From an uncultured Desulfuromonas sp. (GTDB lineage: Bacteria > Desulfobacterota > Desulfuromonadia > Desulfuromonadales > Desulfuromonadaceae): DNA of 64,000 bases. Below are positions 27,554 to 38,000 of the stretch, in pieces. The position numbers were made by a program, and so were the translations under genes. Location of the stretch: NCBI RefSeq assembly GCF_963678835.1, contig NZ_OY787470.1:186001-250000 (forward strand), read 5' to 3'. Positions within the stretch are counted from its first letter, which is position 1, and the number at the start of each line of letters is the position of its first letter. A model generated the notes under the pieces. It searched no databases. It worked only from the letters and a program-made list of their open reading frames with translations, and was not told where the DNA came from.

Positions 27554-27576
27554 CCCCCCCCCCTCTCTCTCTCTCT
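27554..27576. repeat. Simple repeat: ten C followed by (TC)n
   Basis: C10 followed by six TC units plus a final T lies 31 bp after the kinase stop. It is a low-complexity tract prone to slippage. It is not inside a coding region, so a phase-switch role is not evident. Confidence 0.9.
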
Positions 27577-27631
27577 GAGCGATACCGCCTCTGCCAATGG
27601 CCATTGCATCTCTGGAAAAATCTTATTGTCT

Positions 27632-27883
27632 TTATTCGGGGCAGGCGTGCGGGCACGTTCCGGCAGAGCGTTTACTGCCTCCCTTGCAACCACACTCTGC
27701 AGCTTCCTCGCAGATCGCATCGTGAGTCAGCTGCAAAGCCTCGGCGATTGGACCTTTGCTGATCACGGGCACGATCCCGGTTTTCTTCAGTTCCTGTTTT
27801 GGCAGCTCACCGTCTATCGACGTATCGCTGCGCAGAAGAATGCTGCAGCCTGATATCGACAGCCCCCTTTCGAGCCGTTCAGC
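27632..27883 (-). other. Cys-rich reading frame without start, possible gene remnant
   Basis: On the minus strand a frame of 83 codons is open between a TGA at 27884-27886 and the stop at 27632-27634. Its C-terminal half (DAICEEAAECGCKGG, then AGTCPHACPE) has protein-like Cys clustering, but there is no ATG/GTG start near the beginning. The opposite-strand frame is also open. It may be the 3' remnant of a lost gene. I do not recognise the family. Confidence 0.3.
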
Positions 27884-27920
27884 TCAACCGCTAAAGGGGG
27901 CTTCTATTTTTTTTAAAAAA
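27867..27920 (+). terminator. Rho-independent terminator-like hairpin
   Basis: AGCCCCCTTT and AAAGGGGGCT are exact complements around a loop of 22 bases, followed by TCTATTTTTTTT. It faces the plus strand and could end transcription from the kinase gene 350 bp upstream. The rest of 27921-28138 has no gene and should hold the promoter of the next kinase. Confidence 0.75.
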
Positions 27921-28138
27921 ATTGCTATATTGGGGAATCGGCGGATCAGGCGGTAATGTCTCTGCCAAAAGTGATTTGCTGATTTTTTGAAAAAAGGTCG
28001 ATACCGTGGGGGACCAGGAGCAGATGGCTGCAAGAGCTTGAAATGAAGGCTGGATGCCGTTAGTTTACTCGGTGGGCCGTTTATCAGGCCCTGTGATATA
28101 TATCTACACTACTCAGTACAAGGATTAAGGTCTCTGGC

Positions 28139-29893
28139 ATGACCTCCATTTTCGATATAAGGACCCTCTTTCTTGTACTGTTCATCGTCTGCTTTGCCCT
28201 CAGTATCGATCTGATTTTTTTGTGGCTTCGTAACCGCTCTGTCGCCGGCCCCAAGTATTGGGCCGCAGCGATGATTTTTGCGACGGTCGGTTCTTTGTGC
28301 TACATCGTTCGCGGTTTTGTCCCTCTTTTCAGTTCCGTATTTTTTTCCACTATCTTCACTCTTGGCGGGTATGCTCTTTTTTTGCGGGGGATCAGAGCTT
28401 TTTTTAAAATTAGCCATGGTGCCGCGTTAGAGTGGGGCGCGGTTGGATTCAGTGCCTGCTATAGCACCTATTTTACCCTGGTCTCGCCCTGCCTGGTCGC
28501 TCGTATCGTACTTTTTTCACTGGTTGCCGCACTGCTGTTGTTCCGTTGCGCCTACCTGCTGTTTCAGCGTTCTCCTGCAGGAAAGGAAGCAATTCATTCG
28601 TTTGCTACGGCATCCACCTTTCTGCTGGCGGTTATCTCTTCGCTGCGGGCGGTCCTCGCAATTTTTGGGATAGGCATCCCAAATACGGAATCATTCCTGG
28701 ATCCCAACCTGGTCACGGTTGTCGCTCTATTGAGCGTGATTACCACCTATATTTCCTTGTCGATCGGATTGACGTCTTTGCCCGGACAGTTCGCCATGAA
28801 AGAGCTCAGGGCCAGTGAAGAGCGGTTCCGGCGGCTCACCGAAGAATCGGCCGATATCGTCTGGCAGCTGGACACCGATTTGAATTTTACCTATGTCAAT
28901 GGTGTCGACCAAGTTTTGCGTGGTTTTAGCCCGGATAATGTGCTTGGAACCTCAATTTTGGATGCGATGCCGCCAGACGATGTTGAACGCGTTTGTGCTT
29001 TCCATCGGGAGCGTCTCACGCAGGAACGGCAGGGCGCAAAAACCGGTGCCCAGCGCTATGAGGTGAGGCTGTTTCGCAAGGATGGCGGAACACTCTGGAC
29101 AGAGCTTCATGCCAGCCCATTGCGTGACAGCAACGGGCAAATCTCCGGCTATATTGGTATCACGCGTGACATTAGTGATCGCAAACGTGACGAAGATCTT
29201 AAGGAAAAAGTTCTGAGGGATCAGACGAATTTTTTGCAGATGGTTTCGCACGAATATCGCACTCCGCTGGCCATTATGCAGACAAATATCGACCTTTTGG
29301 ACATAGTGGGGAACGAAACCACTGAAACCCAGCAGTTGCGGCTGGTGAATATGCGACAGGCGGTTGGTCGGCTTAAGGAAGTCATGGAAACCTCTTTGCA
29401 AGCGGCAAGATTCTCTGAGCTGCAGCTTGACCAGGAGCCAGAGGTGCTGGAACTGGTTTCTTCACTGGATAGTATTTTGGATCATGCAGAAGGTCTTTGG
29501 CCGGATCGGACATTTGTCTTTCAGCCGGAGGATGGCGAGAAAATGATCTCCGGCTACCCTTCTGAGTTGAAGACCGCTCTACTCAATTTGCTGGATAACG
29601 CCTGCAAATATTCACCAGCGGAGTCTCCGATAATGATTGGGCTGACAACGGAAGGCGATTGGGGGGTCGTTCAGATTCGCAATGTAGGGCGGACTGTTCG
29701 CCCCGATGAAGTCGCCAGCCTGTTTGAAAAATTTCAGCGTGGCAGCGGCAGCAGCGGCAGCAGCGGCGCGGGCCTTGGTTTGTGGCTGGTACAGCAGATA
29801 GCCGATCTGCACGGCGGCACGGTGACCGCACAGCTAAACGCTGGCGAAGAATTTTCCGTTTCGATTCGTTTGCCCTTGTTTGATAAAGTATAA
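28139..29893 (+). CDS. Membrane sensor histidine kinase (multi-TM + PAS + HisKA + HATPase)
   Basis: A 584-residue protein. Residues 1-215 hold about six or seven hydrophobic helices in a MASE-like membrane sensor. Residues about 230-355 are a PAS/PAC domain (RFRRLTEESADIVWQLDTDL... GYIGITRDISDRKR). His371 in MVSHEYRTPLAIMQTN is the phosphoacceptor. The ATPase domain shows NLLDNACKYSP, VASLFEKFQRG and a G2 box GAGLGLWLVQQIADLHGGTV preceded by a GSGSSGSSG run coded by repeated GGCAGC triplets. No adjacent response regulator; an IS cluster begins right after. Confidence 0.88.
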   Translation: MTSIFDIRTLFLVLFIVCFALSIDLIFLWLRNRSVAGPKYWAAAMIFATVGSLCYIVRGFVPLFSSVFFSTIFTLGGYALFLRGIRAFFKISHGAALEWGAVGFSACYSTYFTLVSPCLVARIVLFSLVAALLLFRCAYLLFQRSPAGKEAIHSFATASTFLLAVISSLRAVLAIFGIGIPNTESFLDPNLVTVVALLSVITTYISLSIGLTSLPGQFAMKELRASEERFRRLTEESADIVWQLDTDLNFTYVNGVDQVLRGFSPDNVLGTSILDAMPPDDVERVCAFHRERLTQERQGAKTGAQRYEVRLFRKDGGTLWTELHASPLRDSNGQISGYIGITRDISDRKRDEDLKEKVLRDQTNFLQMVSHEYRTPLAIMQTNIDLLDIVGNETTETQQLRLVNMRQAVGRLKEVMETSLQAARFSELQLDQEPEVLELVSSLDSILDHAEGLWPDRTFVFQPEDGEKMISGYPSELKTALLNLLDNACKYSPAESPIMIGLTTEGDWGVVQIRNVGRTVRPDEVASLFEKFQRGSGSSGSSGAGLGLWLVQQIADLHGGTVTAQLNAGEEFSVSIRLPLFDKV

Positions 29894-29949
29894 GCTATTA
29901 TCAGAAATCATCGGTTGCCAACCTAGACATAATGGCTGACAGTTAGAAA

Positions 29950-30064
29950 CAAAAAAGGACCTGCCCCTTGCAAACGTGGGTTATGTTGGAAATTTAATAA
30001 CCCCAACACAGAGCCAAAACCAAGGAGGCAGGTCTTGAAAAATTCTAGCATGTTTATCGGATTG
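29950..30064 (+). mobile_element. 5' remnant of another insertion sequence
   Basis: GTTGGAAATTTAATAACCCC and CAAGGAGGCAGGTC followed by TTGAAAAATTCTAGC look like the leader of an IS transposase gene: a strong ribosome-binding site and a TTG start giving MKNSSMFIGLL. The sequence is cut after about ten codons by the IS at 30065. The family cannot be named from this piece. Confidence 0.45.
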
Positions 30065-31441
30065 CTGAAGTTTAGAATTACACCCCTCCCCAAGCCAGCC
30101 TGATTCGGCGCTGGGAAGCGTTCATTAATAACTGAAAATTGTCGAAGTTAAGCTGTTTTGTGTGGATCAGGTGGCCGATCCGGTTTTTTGCCCCGGTTTT
30201 GAGGGCTGAATTTTCCCGACTTCGGGTTCCAGTGGCTGCGGATATCGACATGACCAAAAATCCTTTGCAACCCTTGGCGCACGCGCCCGGCCGTGATCGG
30301 CTGTTTGTCTCTCCAAGGGCAGAGAGAGGCGAGGTCTTTCACCTGTTCACTGTTCTGTTGAGCCAACAACTGTGGCAGCGCATAGCCGGTTGAAAGAATC
30401 TGTGTCCAGCGATGCAGCACCTGACGTGTTTGCTGCCAGGTCTGCTTCCAGCCCCAACGGTTCTTAAGCTGATTGAACAGGTCCTCGATGGACCACCTGC
30501 GGTTATACGCCAGCAGGATGCGTGCGGCTGACAAGCTTAGATCGGTGCTCAAGATGAGCCGGGGCTGACGCAAGGTTCCATCTTTGTTTTCAATCTGAGA
30601 CCAGACCGCGCGAACCTGTTGTCCGTCAAGGAAGCGGGCTCGGGCAACGCAACTGCGATAATGAACCGTCTGCCATTGCCCGTAGAGAAAAAGGTTCTGG
30701 CTGATCATGGGCAATTCAGCGACACGCTCAGCTGTCAGCTTATCGCCATATTTACGGGGCCGCCCGCGTTTGCCGTTGTGGCATGGCGGCGGTCGATAGA
30801 GCGCTGTGTCCTTGCGCACCTGGCCGATGACCTGGTAACCCAGAGTCTGGGCCGGAAGCAGCAGCGACTTGCGCATGTACCAGGAATCGACCAGCAGCGT
30901 CACAAGGCGTCCATGGAACAGAGGCCGAGTCACCCGGAGCAAAGTCTTGGCCGCGACCAGTTTGCCGCTGTTGCCTGTGCTTCTGGATAAACGGGAAAGA
31001 ATCGGCAAGGCCAGAGAACGCCACCCCTGTGGCAACACCAGAGCCATGGTCACCCAGTTCTGTCCCCGGACATAAACGGGTCGGTTGACCTTGCAACCAT
31101 GCTGATGGTGGATGCGTGATTCTGGAGCCTTGCGCGAACAGCGCAAAACCACCGTATCGTCTATGGCGACATAGCAGCGCGAACATTCTGTTCGTTGCAA
31201 AGCGAGTCGAGCCGTTTGTAATCCAAGCGCAACCCAGGACCAGCGGCCCTTCTGCAACCATTTGAAATAACTGGTCCAATGACGCTTAGGTCTGATCGCC
31301 AACCAGGCTTCGGTGACAAAACCATTCTGGGTCAGCATCGCGCCGAACAGCAGTTCCAGAAAAGTCGGAACCGAACGTTTGGGCAGCGCCTTTTTTTCAA
31401 CTTCGACAAATTTTCAAAGATCACGAAACTCTAAACTTCAG
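30065..31441 (-). mobile_element. IS701/IS4-like insertion sequence, copy 2 (internal deletion)
   Basis: Inverted copy of the element at 5185-6742, both ends present (CTGAAGTTTAGAATTAC at left, CTCTAAACTTCAG at right) but 181 bp shorter. The leader hairpin and the first 27 or so transposase codons are missing. The deletion joins AAAGGCG to GCGCTG, and AGGCG(T/C)TGAC occurs at both edges in copy 1. The right end directly abuts the truncated IS5-like copy 2. Confidence 0.9.
30148..31338 (-). pseudogene. N-terminally deleted DDE transposase (copy 2)
   Basis: The frame starts at an internal Met (MLTQNGFVTEAWLAI) and otherwise matches the copy 1 transposase nearly residue for residue, including all acidic catalytic positions. 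Because of the deletion it lacks the first 38 residues and the original ribosome-binding site. It is probably non-functional but still carries ends that copy 1 transposase could use. Confidence 0.85.
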
Positions 31442-32826
31442 TTGATTTGCAAGAAAATAGTCAATTACCCTTATTTTTCCGGCAAAATCATGCGACCAAA
31501 GAAACAAGAAAATCCACCGCAAGATGAACTTTTCCAAGTCAGGCTGGAGACAATTTGTAATCCAGCCAACGCCCTGATCCGGTTAGCGGTCCAAATGGAC
31601 TGGGACCATCTTGATGAACAGTTTTCTTCGCTGTTTTCCAGTGAAGGCCGTCCTGCAATTCCAACCAGAATGATGGTCGGTTTGACGCTTCTGCAAAGCC
31701 TTTACAGCTTGAGTGAAGATGATGTGGTCAACCGCTGGGCTGAAAATCCCTATTGGCAATACCTGTGCGGTGAAACCTTCTTCCAGCATCGTCCACCCAT
31801 TGCCCGCAGCGGCCTGAGCAAATGGCGTAAGCGCATCAAGAGCAAGGGAATGGAAGCTCTGCTTCAACAAACACTCGCTGTTGGTCTCTCGGTTGGTGTC
31901 GTTAAAGCCAGTAGCTTAAAACGGGTCAGTGTCGATACCACGGTTCAGCCAAAAGCCATCACCTATCCAACAGACTCAAAACTTCTCAATCGCAGCCGCG
32001 AGCATTTGGTGAAGAGGGCATATCCCTGCGACAAAGCTACCAGCGTAAAGGGCCTCAAGCGGCCCTCAAGGCAGGGCGTTACGCTCATGCCAAGCAGTTC
32101 AAGCGGATGCGAAAGTCGATCAAGACACTCAAGACCTATCTTGGACGCGTTGTCCGCGACATAGAGCGCAAAACAGATATCGTTGCTACAGAACTCAAAG
32201 ATGCTCTTACCCAGGCCAAACGATTACTGAGTCAAAATCCCCGTGACAGTCACAAGCTCTACAGCCTGCATGAACCCCATGTTGCCTGTATCAGCAAAGG
32301 CAAGGCTCATAAGAAATACGAATTCGGCAACAAAGTCAGTGTCTGCGTCACCAACAAAGAAGGGTTCATTGTCGGTACTCAGGGCCTTGAAGGGAATCCC
32401 TACGATGGTCACACCCTCAAAGGCGCTCTTGATCAGGTTACGGAGCTTACCGGAATCAGGCCAAAGCGCTGCTATGTTGATCGGGGCTACCGAGGACATG
32501 GCGTGACTGACACCGATGTTTTTATTTCCGGTCAGCGTCGCAACATCACACCAGCAATCAAAAAAGAACTCAAACGCCGCAGTGCCATAGAAGCTGTTAT
32601 TGGCCACCAAAAAACTGAAGGGCGTCTTGGGCGGAATCTGCTTCGAGGTTTGTTGGGCGACAAAGTCAATGCGTTAATGGCCGCCATTGGCTACAACCTC
32701 AGGTTGATCTTGAAGGCCCTGAGTTGTTGGCTGCAAATTTTAAAAGAGCTGTTTGGCTCTCTGGCAGGTTGTCACTACCAGAGTCTAAGTCTCGCTGTCT
32801 GAAATATGGGCTTTTGAATGATCGAC
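31442..32826 (+). mobile_element. IS5-like element, copy 2 (left end missing)
   Basis: Same as the element at 17577-19024 but starting at TTGATTTGCAAGAAAA, about 62 bp inside the native left end. The missing part was removed where IS copy 2 (30065-31441) sits. The right end TTTTGAATGATCGAC is intact and lies against the pbpC stop codon. Confidence 0.88.
31490..32802 (+). pseudogene. IS5-family transposase with -1 frameshift (copy 2)
   Basis: Two overlapping frames (31490-32164 and 32107-32802) correspond exactly to those of copy 1, with the same break after REHLVK. The two copies differ at a few bases (for example in the leader and near the right end), so the shared frameshift predates their separation or is tolerated. 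The upstream extension of the first frame into IS copy 2 (from 31313) is an artefact of the junction. Confidence 0.8.
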
Positions 32827-35000
32827 TAATTCACCGTATAGGCAACTTCATCGGTTAACACAGCAGCGTCACGGTCGCGGAAAAACACCTCAGCCTTTGC
32901 GCGATAGGAGCCTCGGGATAACGGCCAGACAAAGGTCGGCTTTTCACTTTGTCCGGCAAACTCGTCGTTGACATACCACTTTACTTTTCTGATCCCGGGG
33001 ACGTTACTGATGGCAAATTCGAAGTACTCATCCTGATCCGGGATTCTCGGATCCATGGCCATCATGAGCCCATTGCTCGGTTTTCGCACTCGGACTCGCT
33101 CTTTAACCTTTTCGTCGCCGCATGGAACAGTACCGGGAACAAACCATTCATCGCGAGCCTCGCTTTCTTCGTCAGCGGGCAGGCCGGTTTCGATACAAAC
33201 TCTGTGTTTGACCAGGTTTTTACTGAAAAAGAGCCGCCTTACTTCTCTGGTTTTATTCAATTCGTTGAAAATCGAACGCAACGCCAGGACGGCTCCTGTC
33301 GAGCCGGTCACTTTGTTCATGGCACGATAGTCCAAATTGCCGACCCAGATCCCTACGGTATACCTGTCGTTGAAGCCGATCGCCCAGGCATCGTGGTAAT
33401 CACTGGAGGTTCCGGTTTTTACCGCTGTCTGATAGGGAAAGTTTAATAGTGAATTCCAGCCGAATTCTTTTTCTCTGGCTCCCGGATCGGACATGATATC
33501 CGCGATCAAACTGGCGATGTCCTCGGACAGAATTCGGTGGCTTCGATTGCTGCTTTGTTCCCCTTCAAAAATAGCCAAGGGCTTGAAATCGCCCATTCTC
33601 GCCAGCACGGTGTAGGCTTGCACCAGTTCCAGCAGTTGGATTTCGCCGTTGCCCAAGGCGAGCCCATCGCCATAAACGTTGGGGTGTCCGGTAAGACTCT
33701 CTATGCCGAGATCGTGCAGAAAGCTGAGGAATTGGGCGGGGCCGACAAATTGAATCGCCCTGATGGCCGGGATGTTTAAGGAGTTGCCGAGGGCTTCCCG
33801 CAGTGAAATCAGGCCGTAGTGGTCGCGACTGTAGTTGTGATAGGTGTGCATGCCGAGACCGACACTTTCCTCCAGGGGGGTGTCATCAAGCATCGATGCC
33901 GCGGTCCAGCCTTGTTCCAGGGCTTTGGCGTACAGCAACGGCTTTAATGTTGAGCCGGGTTGTCTGCGCACCGTAACTGCGTTGATCTCGTTGTATTGTT
34001 TCTGTTGTTTGCCAGCATAGCCCACTACCCACGCCAGAATTTCATTGGTGGTGTGATCGACCACCAGTACCGCACCGTTATCAACATGGCGCGCCTGCAG
34101 GCTATCCAGTCTAGAGTCGAGAATCTGCTGTATTTTTGTCTGTAGATCTAAATCGATGGTTGTGTTCACTGCTGAACTGTTTAAAGGATAGCGCTCGATA
34201 TTGTCATCGGCATAGCGGATAAAATGCGCCATGTTCTGCTTGGACGCACCTTGACCCAAAGCAAGTTTCTGCTGGGAGACCTGTGATTTGGCTTCTTGGG
34301 CTAGCTCCAGACGCCCGATAAGATCTGCTATCGACCGATCCAGACTTGCCAACTGTTTTTTCGGGTCAAGCCATCTGGGAGAGCGCACCAATATTGCGAG
34401 GGCGAGCATCTCTTTGCGGTTCAGGGTTGAAAGATCGCGGTCGAAGTAGTAATGCGCGGCTTGGACAACACCACGCCGTTTCGCTTTATAAGGAACCTGG
34501 TTCAGGTAAAATTCCAGGATTTCGAGTTTCGAAAATTTCCTCTCCAGGGCGCAAGCCTCAAATCCTTCGATCCAGCGCGCCCAGAAGGTTCTTGGGCGTG
34601 GATGCAGCATTCTGACGACCTGCTCGGTGATGGTGCTTGCTCCGCGTACGATATGCCCGGCGAGTAGATTTTGCCGCGCGGCATTGGCACGCGCCAGCCA
34701 GTCGACACCCGTATGGGTAAAGAAGCGTTTGTCTTCGGACAGAAGAAAGGCGTCGCGTAAAAACTCTGGAATATCATGCAGGCGGACGACATCGTAAATA
34801 TTCCAGTCGTTTTCGTAGGTGGTGTTCAGTCGGCGGCCGTAACGGTCGAGATAGGTATTCTTTTTGGTCACTGCGATGTGGGTTTGCAGATCGTCCGGGA
34901 ACGCCTTGATCGAAGAGCTGGTGGCGATGCTGAGCATCGCCACCAGGATTCCCACAAACGACAAAAGGGTCGTTTTTTTGAACAAAAGACTGAACTTCAC
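32826..35000 (-). CDS. pbpC: Penicillin-binding protein 1C (bifunctional peptidoglycan synthase)
   Basis: A 724-residue class A PBP. After an N-terminal membrane anchor (LLSFVGILVAMLSIATSSSI) comes the glycosyltransferase domain with SEDKRFFTHTGVDW, RGASTITEQVVRML and a conserved FYLNQVPY-type motif. The transpeptidase domain has PGSTLKP (active Ser) and KTGTSSDYHDAWAIGF. A C-terminal BiPBP_C-type beta domain is present. It starts with GTG at 35000, overlapping the macroglobulin stop (GTGA). This pair is conserved as yfhM-pbpC in E. coli. The TAG stop is formed partly by the abutting IS5 end, so one or a few C-terminal residues could be altered. Confidence 0.93.
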   Translation of the reverse strand: MKFSLLFKKTTLLSFVGILVAMLSIATSSSIKAFPDDLQTHIAVTKKNTYLDRYGRRLNTTYENDWNIYDVVRLHDIPEFLRDAFLLSEDKRFFTHTGVDWLARANAARQNLLAGHIVRGASTITEQVVRMLHPRPRTFWARWIEGFEACALERKFSKLEILEFYLNQVPYKAKRRGVVQAAHYYFDRDLSTLNRKEMLALAILVRSPRWLDPKKQLASLDRSIADLIGRLELAQEAKSQVSQQKLALGQGASKQNMAHFIRYADDNIERYPLNSSAVNTTIDLDLQTKIQQILDSRLDSLQARHVDNGAVLVVDHTTNEILAWVVGYAGKQQKQYNEINAVTVRRQPGSTLKPLLYAKALEQGWTAASMLDDTPLEESVGLGMHTYHNYSRDHYGLISLREALGNSLNIPAIRAIQFVGPAQFLSFLHDLGIESLTGHPNVYGDGLALGNGEIQLLELVQAYTVLARMGDFKPLAIFEGEQSSNRSHRILSEDIASLIADIMSDPGAREKEFGWNSLLNFPYQTAVKTGTSSDYHDAWAIGFNDRYTVGIWVGNLDYRAMNKVTGSTGAVLALRSIFNELNKTREVRRLFFSKNLVKHRVCIETGLPADEESEARDEWFVPGTVPCGDEKVKERVRVRKPSNGLMMAMDPRIPDQDEYFEFAISNVPGIRKVKWYVNDEFAGQSEKPTFVWPLSRGSYRAKAEVFFRDRDAAVLTDEVAYTVN

Positions 35001-38000
35001 TCTGTGACCTGCAACGTGGCTGGCAGCCCTTTGCCGTAAACATCAGGATCGTACATCTCCTCGACAAACACGGCGGGCACGATAAATTGCCCTTCGGCAA
35101 TTGCCTGCGCTGCATACGAAAGACGATAGTTTCCAGCCGGCAGGTAATCGGCATAGAATCTGGCTGCGTCGTGCTTGAGCTCTTTATGATAAAAGCTCCA
35201 GAAGTAACGTCCATAGTAAGACCAGTCCGAAAAGGTGTAGAACCAGGAACCATCGGCCGCCTTGAACTTTGCTTTATCTGCATCTACCGTAGAAGCCGTT
35301 GCCAGATCGGTATTGACCGGCTCCAAACCGCCTGGAACCTTGTCTTCAACCACAACGAAATGCCGGGCGGTTGGAACCGACACAAACAGATCAACTTTCA
35401 CCAGATCTCCTCGCCGGATTTCCATGGGGCTTTTCAACAGCACGAATTTCCCATCACGTTCGATCGAATACTCACGGCGGATTTCGATGCCGGAGTTGAT
35501 GCGGGCAGCGTTTTCCTCTTTCAGGTCGTAGGCGATGCGTGCTGAATAGTAGAAGCGTCCTGTTCCCTCTTTCTCCATCACAATTTTTGCCTGACGGCCG
35601 GGATCGTTTACAGTCAACGGCCGCGTCACCTCAACCTGCGGATCGGCTTTGCAGGAGAATTCGGCCTTGCCGAGAGCCTCTCCATCAAAATCGACAGCGA
35701 TCGTCATGTTCGGATCGCTGCGTTCATAGATCGAGGCGTAATCGATTAACGCATTGAGGCAATAGAGGTTTTCCTGGGTGTTTTCCCAATAATCCCGGTT
35801 TCCGCGACTCTGAGTGATACTCCGTACTAACTTAAATGGAATATCACCAATCGTCTCCCCTTGCTCAGCTTTGGTCTGGGCGGTGAGCAGGCTTGAGAGG
35901 ATAGCGCAGTTCGATCTGAGCGGAGTTGCAAGAATGTATTTATAGCTGTCGTCCCAAGGCTCGTTGAATTGAAACTTGCCTCCCGACTGGCTGGCGTGAC
36001 CCAGGATCGCGTCGAGCGTTGTCGTCAGGACGGCGTCCGGCACCTCTGGTGTTTTGATGGCCGCTTGCAGAAAGTGCGCTTTGCCGAAGAGGTCCATTTC
36101 CGGCAGATGAGGTTCGTGTCTGAGCACATCAGCGGCCGTTATCTTTCCGGCTTCGGCCAAGGCCGCCAAGGCAACGGCACGCACCGATGCGGCCATCCCT
36201 TTGGAATAGAAGGTCGGCAACTCATCACGGCGCAGTAGCTTGAGCAGGTAGGCGTGCAAACGTTCTTCGACCTTGGAAGGAACCTCATGATGGTTGCGTT
36301 TCAGCCAGTTGAAAGCCATGGCCGTGTAGGCTGACAGGTATGGGCTGACATAGCTATTTTGTGGTCGCCAGTACGTCATGCCGCCATTCGGCGCCTGGAA
36401 ATTGGCCGCTACTCGTAAGGCCTTGACAACATCGTGCTGCGCGTTGGGCCATTCAGTGCTTTTGTCCAGATAGTCTTTGAGCTCAAGATAGGAATTGGCC
36501 ACCACCGCCTTGGTCAAGCGTTGCTCCCAGCACATATGCGGATATTCTTTGATGTAGCGGAAAGCGCCATCCAGGTTGCCGATCACGGATGGAGAAAGAA
36601 CCGCGCCGAGGTAACCGACATCGGTATGGATTCCCTCGGGGATTTTGACGGATTCGCTGATGGTGTCCGCCGTTGTCGTGCCGTAAGTGGCGGCGGTTTC
36701 CAACGATCGCCGTTTGTTGACCGGCAGCCGATGCTCAATAGCATCGCCATCCAGTTGATCGCCACCTTGGGCAACAAAGATCAATTCACCGCTACCTTTG
36801 GTGCTCAGCGGCAACCAGATATTTTTTCGTTCATAGGGAGCAATCGGCAGATCGAATTCGAACAGAGCCTTTTTTTTGTCGGCAAGCGGCCCCTCAACGG
36901 CCACCTTCAGTTTGAGCTGTCTCGACTTATCCGTGCGGTTTTTGATATTGAACCCGGCTTTGAAGCGATCTCCTTCGATCACCTGATTTGGCATCACCGG
37001 ACGGATTTCAGTAGGCCGGTTGACCTTGAAATTGGTGTCACCAAGTCCCATTTGATCATCAGGGGTTACGGCAAAAGCAAAAATCCGCCAGCCGGTTAAG
37101 TTATCCGGCACCTCGAATTCGATCTCGGCATTGCCGTCTTGATCCGGCCGGATCGTCGGGTTCCAATAGCTGACGAACTTGAACATGTTCCTCAGGGTCG
37201 AATAAGGCGATCCTCCTTCGTTGCCGTCACCACCGGGGTTAGCGCCTTTTTTCTCAAATTTCTGGCGACCAACCAAGCGACTGATCAGGCTGTAGTTGTA
37301 GACGTCGAGGGCGTCAAGATGATTGAACCCAGCATAGGGATCGTAGTAATTATCGCCGTCACGATTAAGGGCCAGCACCGATTCGTCCACCACGGCGACT
37401 GCGATTTCATAGGGTTCCTGTTTGCCGGTGCGGGACGGATCGATCCGGATTTTTGCCTTGACGGTTTCGCGCGGTTTATAGATCTGCTTATCAGTTGAAA
37501 CCGTGATGGGAATCTCTTTAAACGGATCAACCACCCTGGCCTGGACATAGCCCATGCGGTAACTTGGTTTACCGAGATCGACCTTTCCCGGTCCCAGTGG
37601 TTGCTCGACCCGTGGCGAGACAACCACAACCGACAGGTAGAAGCCGGGCAGATAATCGGGCTTAATCGGCACCTCGATTACCGGGGTGCTGGAGTCAAGA
37701 GTTTCGACCCAACTGTCGACGATGCCGTAACGCTCAATGGTTACCAACGCCTTCGCCCCGGGAAACGGGTTTTTAATCAGATAGCGGGCGGTGTCGCCGA
37801 TTTTGTACTTAGTTTGTTCTGGCACAATCTGCAAGGTGGCGTCGTTGGTCTGGTCCCAAACAACGCTGCCCCGGCCGGTTACCCAGCCGTTGATGGTGGT
37901 CTGGTGTTCCCGGTTCTGCTCATCCTTGATCGTCGCGATAAATTTGTAGAATCCGGGATGAAGGGGAGTGAATTCGCAACGGGTCACAGCTGCATCGCTG

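Noticed and set aside
31313..31489. N-terminal extension of the IS5 transposase copy 2 to 31313
   Set aside because: The extension is antisense IS copy 2 sequence joined by the IS-IS junction; the true start is the ATG at 31490.
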